DNA from: Trichostrongylus colubriformis
Taxonomy: Eukaryota > Nematoda > Chromadorea > Rhabditida > Trichostrongylidae
DNA: 64,000 bases
Direction: 5' to 3'
Assembly: GCA_963978905.1 (NCBI GenBank)
Contig: OZ022261.1
Span: 9,983,992-10,047,991, forward strand
Part shown: positions 1-12,956 of the stretch, piece after piece
How positions within the stretch are numbered: position 1 is the stretch's first letter
Layout: each line of letters opens with the position of its first letter
Position numbers and translations under genes: made by a program
Notes under the pieces: generated by a model
Seen by the model: only the letters and a program-made list of their open reading frames with translations
Databases searched by the model: none
Told to the model about the DNA's origin: nothing

Positions 1-2588
1 CAATCCCCAGAGCTAATTCAATGCTCAAAAGAAAGAACTTCGGTGTTCAGTGTAAAAATGGTAATTTCTCAGATTTATGGCCGGATTGGCTTAAGCTGGA
101 GTGGTAATCCGAAATATCAGATAAATAGAGGCAAAAAGTATGCTGGTCCACATAAGTTGGCCAGTGGCTTTTTCTGCGAATGGAAATGGAGTGATTCATA
201 TAAGTGACATGCAAAATAGCGCAATCAAGGAAATACGCGGAAAAGCACATGTATCACACAAACCTTTTCTAATAACAGATCTATAATATTATAAAGATAA
301 AATGAAAAGGCAACTCTAATAAAACTTTCGCACCTACGCATTTTTCAAAGGATCCATCATGAAAAATATTTGAAAACTTATAGCTACGGACGATATAGAA
401 GTGCTTTTCGAACTTCAAATTTTTCAACTAGATCTTGCCAAAGAATCTTTCATATTCAGACCAGTTTCAGGTACATGTATCTCCTAATGAAGGTGATGGG
501 GGTGGCCATGAATCGTTCGATTCCTTACATGATTCGCTATCTATTGAGATCACGCCCAATATGAACAACCCTTCTGTCGTGTCGGATTAAATAGTTAACA
601 CTTGTTCGAGAGGGCGATCACATAAGCTGAACAGTGACAGCGCCTTAAAAGCAATTTTTAGTCGAATACCTTTATAATGAATCGTCGACAGATATTTTAC
701 TTGTTCTCACCCCACACCATTATGCTCTATTGTTAAGTGCAAGTCATATGCAAATTCCAATATAGAAAAGTCTAAATATCACAGAGATACACTCCGATGC
801 TTCCGCAGCTCCCGGGTACACCTGGAAATGTGGGTGGGGCCGCGTGAGCACTAGGAGAGGTGCGGTGGTGCTCGTGGGTTCGGTGACGCGGTATAGGAAG
901 CAAACCAAGCTTTGGTGCCAAACTATTTCCCCATCGGCAACACTTCGAATGCTGTTTGGCGGGATTTCAAACGGTTTGTATTTTTCCAAATTTTTAACCT
1001 TCTTGGAGTTTTTTTTTCGAGGGCTATATCTAGTGTAGTTATTGTGCGAGAAAAAAATACCATGAGATTTTTGTGTGCGATTCCTTCAGATGTTTCCTCT
1101 GATTCAAAACCCCTCAGGCAACTTGCACGATTGCAAGTGGGCAGGCGCTTTTTAGAAAAAAAACTTCATGGGAGATCACGGATTCCGTGCATCTGAGCTC
1201 AATTACTGCAGGATGAAATTTCAATGTAGAGCTGTTGCACGGAGTAATACGAGATTATGAATTGTACTAAGGAATACGATGAGCACTGATGTTTGATTCA
1301 CTTATCTAAATGAGCCCCACACCGAAGTCGTACCGAACAGAAAATTAATGAATTCTACACATGTTTAATAATGGATCAGCCGCATCTTCTATTTCTCATG
1401 GGTATTCATATTGTCAATGACGGAAATACGATATGTTTCCGCAGGTGAGATCTGTTAAATCCTCTATGAGTATTCATCAACGGCTCATGATAATTACAAG
1501 TCCCACACTGATTCAATTCAGTTTTGATTCTTTACTAGACGCTACGTCAGGTGTCGGAATACATCGTAATTGATTCTAAGAATCAGATATCTTCACATGT
1601 CCTGAACGGCAACAAGGCGCAAGAAGTAAAGCACGGCACTTGCTGATTAATGCAGAGGTTTAGAGAAGAGTGCACTCTTCTTCACGCAGTTTGCGAAATC
1701 GAGTGTGCCCTTCGACGTCTTTCAGCATATGGATTACCTCGTATGTGATAGCTGCAGATGCTGTTACATATATCTCGATTTACAACGTTTTCATAGACAC
1801 CCATTAAATATAGGTGATTCAGTAATTTGAGATGGTCTGAAACTCGAGGAATAGGATGCAAATTCTCCTTCAATGTAGCAGACTTCTTTGCGCGGAGTTT
1901 GACGAACTTATTGATCAAAGCCACGCGGATCTAAGTTACGTAGCGATCATAAGCAGCGCGGCACTCGCTAGAGTGAGAGAAGAGCCAGCTCACGAGGAGC
2001 CTGCCAACGAGCTAGGCTTTTTAGGATGCTTGTTGTTAGAGCACACCTTTCTCCGCGCCATAAACCGTCTGCTGGAATACACAAAAGTCTAACAAAGTTA
2101 ACATATCCCTCCCTCCTGGACACCTAAGTTGGCTACTGCTTGCAACAACGTTTCAAGAAAGTTAAATAGAGGGTGTTGGCTAAATCCGTGAAAATTCTTT
2201 TCGAATTCTATTGAAGTCAGCCTAGCAATAAAAAACAGTAAATGAATCGAAGCAATAAACTTATGCGAACACCTCTTCTTCCACAACCCTCCACTTATAC
2301 TGGTGTAAACATCAATTATTGATTACCCATTCACGAATTTCTTGTCAACTGCCGCTCTTCAGTAATTTTAGTAAGCTTTTGATTTGGTCTGACAAGACTA
2401 CCACTTAATTCATCGCTTCTGGCAAGAGCTGGCCTTATGCGAGGGCCGAACCCTTTCTTGAACATCAACCTTTTTGACGGAGATGTGCTCGTATAAATTA
2501 CAGTACACCTTGACCTCTACATGTGCTCGACCTCTCTTGCAAAATAAGTATTGTGGTTGCTAAGATTGCAAATGGCAATGCACAAGAG
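1..2588. other. unassigned intergenic or intronic DNA
   Basis: I find no recognisable gene, RNA or paired terminal repeat here. Short open stretches occur on both strands (for example about 1682-2092) but show no family motif, and opposite-strand frames are equally open. Parts could be introns of a gene extending left of the window. Confidence 0.5.
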
Positions 2589-2861
2589 TTATGTAAACAT
2601 GTATGAGGTATATATTAGATGCCAAACAACAATACTTGAATACCGATCAGGAATTATGATGTGCCAAGCAAAGACCATAAATAGAACGGCGTTGAATATG
2701 AGTAAGAACTTTCTCTTACTCCAAGCTCTGAACTTCGTAAAAATGGTGTCAAGTGAGGATGCGGATAAGGAAATACCCTTGCCCTCACGAATTGTCTCTA
2801 GTATCCTGCGTAAATCGACTTTTGTCTGCCTACTAGCTTCTAATGAAATTGTGCCTCTCAA
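2589..2861 (-). CDS. possible exon, unknown membrane protein (weak)
   Basis: This is a 90-residue open frame that I do not recognise. Its N-terminal half is charged (motif RQTKVDLRRILETIREG). After a basic stretch (WSKRK) comes a hydrophobic segment of about 20 residues (LLIFNAVLFMVFAWHIIIP), which would fit one membrane span with the basic residues on the cytoplasmic side. The frame stays open upstream of the first Met, so the start is uncertain and it could be an internal or last exon. The plus strand is open over the same stretch for 147 codons, so chance openness in A/T-moderate DNA is a real alternative. No partner exon with clear splice sites was identified. Confidence 0.2.
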   Translation of the reverse strand: MRGTISLEASRQTKVDLRRILETIREGKGISLSASSLDTIFTKFRAWSKRKFLLIFNAVLFMVFAWHIIIPDRYSSIVVWHLIYTSYMFT

Positions 2862-2967
2862 AAAAAAGTCGTCTATCGATTGTAATAGCTTTGCTACCCG
2901 TACTAAGTATGGATATCGATTGGAAACATTTTTTGGAGATCACTTCATCGTCCAGGGACCGCTCAAG

Positions 2968-3055
2968 AAGAGATGGTCGTCAAACGAGGAATAATAGCGG
3001 AATTATGAAAAATACGACTCCCCTCATCTTCCAACCAAATTACGACCAGGCTGAG
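2968..3055. repeat. copy of a dispersed repeat with AAATACGAC motif
   Basis: The segment has AGAGATGGTCGTC followed by a GAGGA block and AAAATACGACTCCCC. A matching arrangement recurs at 33560-33650. The TACGACC motif with C-runs also occurs at both ends of the hAT-like element 25867-27602. This suggests a common dispersed family. Boundaries are uncertain. Confidence 0.4.
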
Positions 3056-3369
3056 GAATTTTCTACCCATGACTGGCCCTTGTTACTGTCACTATGCTGC
3101 TTACTAGTGTTGATAAGTAAGTATTACAATATAGTGCCTATTGCAATATAGTGCCTAGTATTGTATTTGTTGAAGCGCTCAATTTCAAAAGTTTTTGTTG
3201 ATAGAATTTCGGCAGTTCTTCAACTCATGCGTATGAGTACTGATGAGCTACGATAAATATACCACTAAAAGGCTCAGGATTGGCGGGATATGTAATGGAT
3301 CAACACGGTGAACGGAAATGACATGGAGTTGGACTCCCGTCGATCATTTCACGGCGGGGTACACCGACA

Positions 3370-3430
3370 GTCGAGGATTCCTCTTCAGGGGGGTCGGATT
3401 TGACCGGATAGGAGGGTGGAGTCGTACCTT
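3370..3430 (+). repeat. solo end resembling the hAT-like element's right arm
   Basis: GAGGATTCCTC, then GGGGGGTCGGATTTG, an AGGAGGGTGG block and GTCGTA occur in the same order and spacing as in the inverted right end of the hAT-like element at 27520-27585. It is probably a fragment of that family. No terminal repeat or target duplication is visible here. Confidence 0.4.
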
Positions 3431-3503
3431 CAGAGGTCAGCGATAAGCACTAAAATCTAAACTTTCAATATAAACCATCCTTTCAATATAAATCTAACTT
3501 TAC

Positions 3504-3702
3504 ACATGGCCCCCCTCCGCCTCTCCACCGTAGAAGCGAGGGGGGGGGGGTAGCACTGAAGCGGCTATTTTCCTCAACACCTGGGAGTGCCCTTCTTCAT
3601 GGCCTTCTCGAGATCAAGCTTTCTCATGACAATAAACATTGTGCTTTAAAGGAACATTGCATTTCAGGGGCGGTAGGGTGGAGAGGCGGAGGGGGGCCAT
3701 GT
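3504..3702. repeat. 199-bp fold-back with 29-bp arms
   Basis: The left arm 3504-3532 (ACATGGCCCCCCTCCGCCTC...) is the reverse complement of 3674-3702 at 28 of 29 positions. The ~140-bp loop contains a run of ten G. No coding sequence or target duplication was found. It is probably a small non-autonomous inverted-repeat element. Confidence 0.7.
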
Positions 3703-6700
3703 ACTCACATGGTCCATTGCTCCCTGTTTTCGAAATAAATGGCATACGGTGGTATCCGATCTCCAGTAGTCGAGAAATAGCAGCTTTTAGCCGCATAGAT
3801 TATCCCTCAAGGAGGCTCGAATGAAAAACAGAATAAGTTGCGAAGGAGTATGCTTGAATGACCAAGGATGGGGTTGAGTAGATGAGAAAGGTGCACTCAC
3901 AAAGCTTCTAGCTAATCCTTCAGCCAGATATCACCAAAATCCTTTTCGATATCAGAACATGCTTGCAATTGCAGATGGGTCCTATTGTACCTCTTCTCCC
4001 ATACAACCATGAAATGAACCGGAGCCACCCAGAAGGCATGTGGTCTTGCATGACAACCCACGCGAAATACGCGACACGATGTGAATGCGTTAAAATGAAA
4101 CTTGATCTTTGTTGATAAAAGGAAATTCCCTGAGATGCTCACGGGCCGGGATCAGAAACGCCCTATGGGCAAGCGCAAGTATGTACACAGTTATCACTAC
4201 AGCACTATCAGCTCTGGGCCAGAGCCAAGCGTTGGTCGAAGAACTTCGGAAGGGGTCGTATTCCGCTCATGAAACGGGGTTGGGTCGTATTTGTTATGGC
4301 GATGCTATGCTGTGGGGACAAAAACAAGAAGTGAGTTCCTTAGTAATTTTTACGTAAATTTTGGAAGTTATCCCCCAACCCCACCACTTTTGCCAGACGC
4401 TTTTCTAGGGGTAAAAATATGTAGTGAAGCATCATATTCCTAGACCCTTTGTGGGAGACCGGGCCAAGCGAGTTTTCTCACAAAATGCTTGACACTGTGA
4501 CTCAGTTATGGGATGATGGACCGCAGCTCCCACGCACGAGCTCTTAATCACGGCTCAATCGCAACTTTACGAAGCATTCACTCATTTGGATTCATGTAGT
4601 AAATTCAACTCATTACCTATCTATTCTAGTCACAATAATCTTAACAAACATGATAAGCGTGATACATAAGTAAACATGACAGATAAATGGTCTGTGACAA
4701 AAATTAAAACAAAATCAGATGTGAGGCCTATAAAAAGCAGAGGTTGAGGACACAGAAAACGAGAATTCGAAGAGCACTTCAGGATGGCATCTGCAATGCG
4801 ATGAAAAAGGTAGCTAAAGGTAGCTATTGCATAATCCTTCTAATAGATCGAAAAATTATCCAAATTTTTTCATTATTGGTCATCGTCAACATCGTTATTG
4901 GGAGAACATTGGTTGAATGCAGGTGGAAAAGTAACGAATCAAACAGCAGAAAATCATAGCGAAAACTAGAGTCTACTGGTGCGAGGAGAAAAAGTTATAT
5001 TGCTGTATAAAATTGTAACTTTCAAAAATCATCACAAAAATCGCAGTGCTAATTGTTTGGTAACGGACCTGGCTGGTATAGTAACGGATTACCGTAGTAT
5101 GCACCATGCGAAAACCTTTGGAGACTGACTCGTAATAAGTAAGTGCTTCCGTCCTCACCGAAGGGGAAAAAACACACTCGCAATAAGTAGAGTGCAGTCC
5201 TCTTCGAAGGCGGAAGGACCCGTTTAAAACTTGGAAGGACGCTTCCTTATCCTCACGCGACGGTTAGCCATTGCAGCGCTGAGACCGCAAACCACATCCC
5301 ACGTGGAACGTGATCAACAGGAAGGGTGGCAACCACGTGATCTCCATCTCTGCCACTCCTCTCTCCCACTTCTTTTCCGTTTGTCTCCTTTGTATGGTTA
5401 CTTATCGCATTCCTTCAAGAGCTTTTCAATAACGGATCTTAGCAAAGCTCAGCAAACTTGAAAGTTTTTAGCAGTTGTATGTACCTTGACGTTCATTATT
5501 GGCACGATATCATAGCCAAATTTATCGAGAAATGTGCCTTTAATTTGATTGTTTTAACACCGAAACGTCCCTGAGTACACAGAAAGCGATTTGCCTCCAG
5601 CAAAAAGCTCAGTTGAGGTGAAGGTGAGTAAAATCCAAGAAATCAAATTTGGCAAATAAAAACTGTGAATAGATGCTTTGAGTTCGGAATAGGAAATACC
5701 AGTTCAAAGCTGTGCATCAGTAACACACCGCCCCAACATTTTAGAATGAACGTCGAACCCTGGACATCATGGCTGGATTTCATTTGGTTCATTTTCTATG
5801 CAGATGGTAGGACCTGTGGGTAAGGCAATGTATATACCGCGGAGGAACCCAAAGAGGTAGTCCACTGAAGGAAAGGAGGAGCGATTCGAAAAGTTGATAG
5901 AGTCTGTAAAATAGCACTTAAGTGATATAAGAAAAAGCAACGCATGAATGACGAAAGCAACAAAAAAGAATGGAGCTTTAAAAAAAGGAAAACGGCGATG
6001 GGGGTTACCTTTCATGGTAGCTTATGACATACGATGATAGATGATGGTGGGATGTTTTTCTCAGATCCCCCAGATGCAATTTGCATTCCTTAATCTTGCC
6101 AGCAGCGTAGGCGGACTTTCGATGACATGTGAGGAAATGCCTTTTTGTGCACTTCACATTTGATTATTTATTAGCAGCGAACATCTTGGATGGATTTGGA
6201 GCAGACTGCAGCAGACTGCAAAAAGCGTTGTTATCACTCCTTGACAGTTTTTCCTAGTCAGAAAGCATTTAACCCATCGAGTGTTGACCTATCTGTTTAG
6301 ATGATGAAGCACACATGCAAAAAAAAAAACAGTTGGCCCTTCAAATCATTAAACCATCCGATACCTAAAAGGTACATTACGACCAGCTGAAGTGAGTTAT
6401 TACCACACGTCACAATTAAAACGGAGCGGACCAAAACGGTAGTATCCGGAGGTCATTCCAGCTACTGAAATCAAGTGGCCACCTTTGTGATAACATCGCT
6501 GCCCCTCGCGTCTGGCTTCTCACCCAAGTCCATACTCTCTGTTTTTTCACCCTTTTCACTCTACTCGCGAGAAATCGTCCACAAGTTGCCAGTTTCACTA
6601 CAGAAAATTGTGAAGGTCCGCATATATAACTTTTGTTCTTTAGCTACGGTTCTCCAAGCAGTTCTTCCGTTTTGGCGCGAAACCATCGAAGTAGTCGTGG

Positions 6701-6849
6701 AATACGGAATGGGTTGGCGGAATCTAGTCCAAAAAGAAGTGCATGGCGCCTCCCAACAACTTATTTCCCACGTTCTCTGCACCTGAACCTTTTCTAACAC
6801 AGCCACTTGGGTACGGGGTCATGGCATGTTTTCATACCTAGTGTGGCTC
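3703..6849. other. unassigned DNA with minor direct repeats
   Basis: There is no recognisable gene or element. GCAGACTGCA is repeated exactly twice at 6201-6220. Around 6475-6806 both strands are open for 80-100 codons, but neither translation shows a motif I recognise. Confidence 0.5.
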
Positions 6850-7115
6850 TGCCAGCATTGACGTACAAATGTAGGATAATGTGGGTAATGAGAACTCATA
6901 AACTGAGTCACGCAAACAAAGCCAGGGTCTAAGAAGGCTACAAGTGGCGAAATTTGCGATGAGAAAGAGCGCCCTTTATAGGAGCCGTCTTCTTCAGCAG
7001 CTATCACTTGTTTTATTCCAGCTCGCCCCTTTTTTCAGCCCGACCCGCCCCTTCCATGAATACTGTGGGAAGGGGCCTTATTCCTCGCGCTTTCAACCGT
7101 TTTATTCCGTTTTTT
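6850..7115 (-). repeat. dispersed repeat (CGGGTCGGGC family), copy 1
   Basis: On the minus strand this matches 41500-41790 and 43380-43570. Shared blocks in order are GGCGGGTCGGGC, AAGTGGCAGCTG, a GAAGACG block, GCCA.ATATAG-like sequence, and GAGTT.TC.TTA.CCACAT. It is non-coding and no ends have been defined. Confidence 0.55.
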
Positions 7116-9800
7116 CGTCACTTTCGTACGATTACACACCTCGTCCATATTTGTTGATCTATCGCTATTCGACCCGAATTATTCTTGTCACTGCTTTTAG
7201 GAATGCACTCCATGAAGGATAATGGCCGCATGAGGATACCTGCTTTTTTCAGAGGCATAGGCTACCCATCAAATACTACTCCACGCTTCGCAGCTAGTCC
7301 TAGGTTATTTCGTTAAACATGAGGCTTAGAGGAACGAACAGCGACATCTCCGCGCTCGAGGCAGTATAGGCGGCAAGTTCTGTGGCCGTACATATTTATG
7401 AGTGTCTTATTAAAAATGGACACTTCACGCGTAGCAAATGAGGTACCTCATCATCATCAATTAATCATACTCATCTACGAACTCGGAGTTCCGCCGCTAG
7501 CAATGTTTACGAGTACGAAATGGATGAAACGGGTATAAGAAATTCGATTGTATCTACCTCTTAGATCATGGTAACGGCTACTGCCTTATTTATGAGGCGA
7601 AATAAGTCTTTTCAAATTTTAATCATGATACGCAGAAATCTGTAGATCAATGCTAGCGATCGATTCTGCCACGATCATTCCTGCAACTTATATCAAATAA
7701 TTATATCAGAGGACGTGTGCCATGTAGGGCTTCTGTGAATTCTGTGGGTCACAGTTAAGTGCACTGTGCAGGATCGACAGTAACTGGTGGCTTATTTCAC
7801 GGATGGTTGCTCTATGTTGACCTACATGAGTTAGGAATGGGGTTTTTATGGAGTATGGGTAGATGAGGGCCTGAATGTTCTTGAGGAGACTCTGAAACTG
7901 CCTAATTCTGTTTAACTTGCAAGTCATTACGACCTTACTGGACACGAAAAGGGGAAGTAGGCAATCAGTGGAGAAGTTGATGAGAGCATCAATAAAAAAT
8001 GAAAAATGAAATGAGCTCACATACTTAGGTCCTTTTATCATGGTCTGAACATGATAGTAACCTACTTCTTAGCAAATTCTGTAAGTAAGCCACAGCTAGG
8101 CTACCTCATCGTTTTCCGGAGCAGTCAAGACAGGGCACAGGCCTGATGGCTGTGTGGCTGATAATTCTGGAACCAGCAAGAATTGTCGAAATTAATATCA
8201 AAGGGTGTGGAGTGATAATTTTAAAAATGAATATCATTTTGATTAGGCCTGCTTTCTACTCAGCTGATCCCCTCCAGGCCTATAAGAATCAATAAATGTC
8301 TTGTGAGTGGCCTTCTCGTGGGTAGTTTACTTTGATTTGGAGTTCGGTAAGATTAAGAACGGGCACAAGTACTTTCGAGCCACCACGGAGGCTTAATTAA
8401 ACTTTATGATGCGCGTTATTGGCAGAAGTTCAGAGGATTATAAAAAAACATTAAGTGCTCGAGGAAGAGATGCTGCTGAGGAACTGAGAGACAAGCAAGA
8501 CGAGTATTGGTCGAAATTCATCATTAACCCTTCATTACATCCATGGCCCTAAGGGGTCGTATGTAAACAACATTTCCAGAGAACATCACTTGATAACGAC
8601 ATTTTAAAGACATTACGCAGTCATTGTGAAGGGCTACAAGATTGCTGAAGAAGAGCTAAATTATAAGAGTAAGTTGCAAGAACGAGTAAACGACTGCTGC
8701 CGTTCCTGTTATGCCCAGGAACAAGGATCTTGCAGCCTTTTGTTCAGATTCATTGACGGAGAGAGCGTTGATGTAAGCCTTCGTCGACGTGTATTTTAGG
8801 AAATTGCTAGCCAACCATGTGAGTAAAAGAACTGGTTCATTTTACGAACTTATTCTACCTATTTGCACAATTTACAATGAATAAATCAAATTTTCCGTCT
8901 GATGACGAATGCTTTCCCATGGCGAATACACAAAATTCATTCGATAACAAGACAACCCAAACATTTCTAGAATTTCCTCAATTAAACTCGATGACCGTGA
9001 CAGCTTGGGAAAGTACTCGTGAATTCATTAGCCAAAACATCTGTTGACAGGACTATATCGGGAACGGTCGTACTTCGAACCGGGGGAGTTTGACGGCAAT
9101 TCAATGGGGATTAGATTACGCTCATTGAAGCTGTGAAGTCAATGATTCCCACAAGATGAGCTAAACTTCCTCAAGTGTCTTATTCCGCCTCACCGACCAC
9201 GCCCACCACACAAACGCTGACGCTCAATCCATGTGCATAGAAATCAAAACCTCTTTCGGGTCACACGTTTCAATTCACGCTCATATTATATATGAACAAA
9301 CTATTCCTTCAGTACTGCCGGAAAAACCAAGTGACGCAATTACACCATACTTGATCCGGGGATCGAAGCCCACATAGCATCTTGCCCAGAGCAATTGAAC
9401 GAACCATCGACCTAGCGTCAGTTATTTGAGTGGGTATTCGTGTCATCGCAAAAAAACATGAAAACGAACTTTAACACCGAGTCAGGTCTGCAGGTCCATT
9501 CACAGGCCAGGTATGTACCCTCATTCAGACAGTACCGCTACAGAAGCTGCGATTGCATGACGCATCCCAGAAAAGAAAAGTCGCTCATGCTTAGCAGGCC
9601 ATTCTTTGCTCTTTCAACCTTAGTGGATAGCGACACACACGGATCTAACTTAGCAATACATATATCGACAATCAACTTCACTATGGGCGGAGGTGGTGTA
9701 GTGCCAGGTGGCGCGCATTCCTATGCTCTAGTGCGGGGGTCAAATCCAGCATCAAGGCCCTCTGCGCCATTTCTTCGGCAATAAATCGGTATCATACTCG
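7116..9800. other. unassigned DNA
   Basis: I see no gene, RNA or transposon ends. A GGGGTCGTATG motif at about 8555 resembles the TACGACCCC motif of the hAT-like family, but it is too short to call. Confidence 0.5.
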
Positions 9801-9804
9801 TCTA

Positions 9805-11378
9805 CAGTGCGTTTCATAATTATAAGGTCACCCCTGTTTCAGGCTTTCTCGGCAACACTCCATTGAGGAATCTTTTCAGTCTCATAGACGGATTCCTCAC
9901 CTGAAATAACCCCTGTGTCCGATTTTCGGTGACAGTCTCGTTTGCCTCATGTTTTTAGGAGTATTTTTTGTTTTTTTACACCGTTTCATAATTATAAGGT
10001 CACCCTGAGTAAAGGAAAAAAGTTAAGCCCCCGGCAGGTCTGTGATTTTAGATATGTCTTCCAAATACATACATCTTCGAGATACATATTCAATCGTCTT
10101 GTAGCTAGCTACTATGTTCCGAGAGAAAAGCCCAGATTTGGGATTCTTGTGGTGCTAGGCTCAGTTTGAGAGCCATTCCAAAAAAATCGGAAGATTCCTG
10201 TGCTCATTTAGATGACATTTGAGAGATTCGGTGTCTTCAGATGTTTTTCAGGCTCTGGGCTCCCACTTGAGATTATTATCATTAACAAGGGAAGGATTGT
10301 GGGAGCCACTTCCTACAGCACCTCCTCATGGACCAGATTTATTTGGAGCTCAACCATTTTTAGTCTGGAACCAAAGCGTGTACAGCAGCGAAGAAGAGCA
10401 GAAACAGCAGTGAAGAAATAATGAAGTAGTTTCCGAGGCCTACAGCACACCATATGGCGGAACGACTTCAATTCATGAAGTTGTTCTTGAGCACGGATTG
10501 AACGAGAAACTGAATTTTCATAGCAGTTGCACCCTGCATGCGTATAATTCCATCCGAATTGTACTTTTGAGTCTGAAAATACTATATTCGTATGGTGCTG
10601 ACGGGTAGAGGTAGTATTCGCTTGGTCTGAGAATTGCGCCGATCTAGCCGAGCCTTGGCAATTTTTGTGGGAGAAGGGTGATGACCTAAGTGGTTTTTGG
10701 CAATGAGGTTGCATTGAACCTTGCCTTCGGAACCTGCAGAATGGACTCCAGAGACTGCTAGATCTTACGAAGAAATCGGTTGCCTTTTGGAGCCGATCGG
10801 CTCTTCATAATTGCGTCTAACTGCATGACAAGGCTGTTGTTCAAGTAGGTCATTTAACGAAATCGTGGTTGAAGTTCCGAAATACGGACCTTCAGCCATA
10901 GATAACATGTAGTCTTGGTCTCAGCTCTATTGGGGAGATCTGGAAGACGTCGCCGCAAAAAAAAAAATTCACCCCAATAATCGCCAATTCTGGGAAGCAA
11001 AGTTGCTGAAACAGGCAATTGTTCAAGACTGGAACAATATCTGTGGTAAGGCTCTTCAAAGTTTCGTTTCCGCTTCCCCAAACGGCTAGTTAATGTCGTT
11101 CCTAAACAGGAGGGAACCATAGATTATATACTCCTTCGCATTTGCTGTTAACTCTAGCAAATCCTCTCAATCTTCGGGGTGACCTTATAATTATGAAACG
11201 GCACAAAAATCAGAAAATATTCATAGAAATATCGGGCTAAAAGGTAATGTCATCAAAACTAGTATGGAAGGGTGTTCAGTGGTGAGGAATCTGTAAAAAT
11301 ACTCTAAAAATTTTCGGCTGGTTGTGTGTTCTGAAAACCGAAAATTTGGGGGTGACCTTATAATTATGAAACGCACTG
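9805..11378. mobile_element. Tc1-type DNA transposon with doubled terminal repeats, defective
   Basis: The element starts CAGTGCGTTTCATAATTATA at 9805 and ends with the inverse of it at 11378. It is flanked by TA (9803-9804 and 11379-11380), the Tc1/mariner target. The block GTTTCATAATTATAAGGTCA is repeated inside each end, at about 9983 and 11180, some 170 bp from the outer copy. That is the inverted/direct repeat layout known for some Tc1-like elements. Length is 1574 bp, within the usual range. The inside holds a decayed transposase on the minus strand. Confidence 0.85.
10200..11120 (-). pseudogene. decayed Tc1-type transposase
   Basis: The only region I can align to the family is read from the minus strand. 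A frame with PTKIAKARL resembles the segment just before the first catalytic Asp in Tc1 transposases. About 40 codons later, in a shifted frame, comes NIVFSDSKVQF, matching the family's 'VxFSDExxF' block that carries the first DDE aspartate. The longest open piece is 10313-10714 (133 codons). The expected 'SPDLNPIE' block near 10230-10260 cannot be read in one frame. Stops and frameshifts show it is inactive. Its position centrally inside Tc1-type termini supports the call. Confidence 0.55.
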
Positions 11379-11635
11379 TAGAAGGATAAGAGCAATGAAG
11401 TGTACATCGTCTGGCCCTCGCAAGTCACTGTATAGGCCAAATTGCATTCACTCGCTACCACGATTCTGAACGGCCCTAGAATGCACGGCACACCCTAACA
11501 GGAGATTGAAGCTGAAAACTTTACACTTTTATTTTTGAAGTCCACTATGAATATTGTAGTTGAGCCAGCGCTACAAATGCTCAGCAAATTTCTACATGCA
11601 CAACGGTCACTTTTTCACAAGGCATTTAAAGGCAC

Positions 11636-12548
11636 CGGAAGGGGTAAACTGTGAACAAGGACTGTGAACATATGTACTCCGGAAACAAACCTTCTACTTC
11701 AGATAAGGTGATATGTGGCAAAACTCGCATTGGAAAAGCGCTGCTTGGGGTCTTATCATGACCCCGCAGCACGGTGTGTCGTCCTGCAGTCCTGCAGCTG
11801 GGTGAGTTAACGGCGAAGGCAGTACAACGTTTGCGTCCGGCTGATTTGGGTGTGGGTCATTAGTCAAGATTGACCTTTCACACTTCCTACCTTGCACTTT
11901 CTCTAATTACTTCGCACCTCCTCCTAATTACCTTCGTTTACGTCAAGATTTACAGCGCAAAGAATAGAAAGCGTGGAATTAAGTTGCGACAAAACAAATA
12001 ATTGAAATTAATAAGATTTCATGAAAGTGAGGAAGACAGGAAAAAACTGGACAAAGGTAACAACCAGTCTAAATCAAAAAAGAACTAACTGAGCAAATTT
12101 GGGTTCTTTTCAGAAGCCAAATGAAAGGGAACAGGTATGCTATCATAAATTCTGACTAATTTCAACTATTTTTGCAAATCTCTCTTTGTCCCAACTTAAT
12201 TCCACGCCTTCTATTCTTTGCGCTGTAAATCTTGTCGTAAGCGAAGGCCATTATGGAGTTCATGCCGTAGGCGCGTTTGGGGAAGTGCGAAGTAGTTGGA
12301 GAAGGTGAAGAAAGTAGGTGTGAAAGGTCAATGCTGACCGAAGATCCACACCCGGCTGATTTGGCCTCTCCACCTGTCTGCAGTTTACCCCGGCTAGTGA
12401 CGCAGAGGGGTACGAGAGAGGGGGTTTTCGGGTTCCCTTTTCTCGGGTCTCCGCTGTTTTGTATCGTTCTTTCTCTACTGTTACATTGCTGAACACCCCT
12501 ACTTTCATATTCCACAGTCTGCCAAATTTACCCGCTCCTTTACCTTAA
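11636..12548 (+). mobile_element. family B repeat, copy A (interrupted)
   Basis: It begins TTAAAGGCACCGGAAGGGG and ends with a degenerate inverse near 12548. Internal landmarks shared with the other copies are AAACTCGCAT, a CCGCAGCACGG block, CTGTCTGCAGT, GACGCAGAGGG and a CTCTACTGTTACA block. A 506-bp fold-back (11848-12353) splits it, flanked by GGCTGATTT on both sides. TTAA at the ends suggests a TTAA target, but neighbouring copies blur this. No coding sequence. Confidence 0.7.
11848..12353. mobile_element. GGGTGTG-type fold-back, MULE-like, inside family B
   Basis: Ends are GGGTGTGGGTC and GATCCACACCC. The nine bases GGCTGATTT stand on both sides (11839-11847 and 12354-12362), an exact target duplication. 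Nine-base duplications are typical of Mutator-like elements. The arms are long: blocks such as TTGACCTTTCACAC and the segments at about 11950-11985 and 12180-12235 (TTACAGCGCAAAGAATAGAA) pair across the element. It has no transposase and is non-autonomous. Confidence 0.85.
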
Positions 12549-12950
12549 AAGGCACCGGAAGGACTAAGGAGAAGGTGAAAACTGTAAATACTGGTTCTGC
12601 AAAAACAAACCCTCCACTTCAGAAGAGGTGACGTGCAGCGAAACTCGCATAGAAAAAGAGCGGATTGGGTTCTACCACGATCCTGCAGCACCGCGTATCG
12701 CGCTGCAGTTTATCAACCACGAGAGTTGCCGGCGAGGCCGCGACAACGTATGCGAAAAGCTGATTCAGCCTACAGCTCGTCTGCAGCCTACCCTCGGCTA
12801 GTGACGCAGAGGGGCGCGAGAGAGAATGACTGTTTAAGGGTTCCTATTTCTAGATATTTTCGCTGTTTAATTTTGCTCTTTCTCTACTGTTACACTGCTA
12901 GATCCCCATCTTATTCCGCAATCTGCCAAATCTACCCCTTCCGGTGTTTT
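12545..12950 (+). mobile_element. family B repeat, copy B (uninterrupted)
   Basis: It starts TTAAAAGGCACCGGAAGG and ends TCTACCCCTTCCGGTG, which is the inverse of the start, so the terminal repeats are about 20 bp. It lies directly after copy A, sharing the junction. It is the best copy for defining the ~400-bp family. Short open frames inside are not conserved in frame between copies. Confidence 0.75.
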
Positions 12951-12956
12951 CATTAA

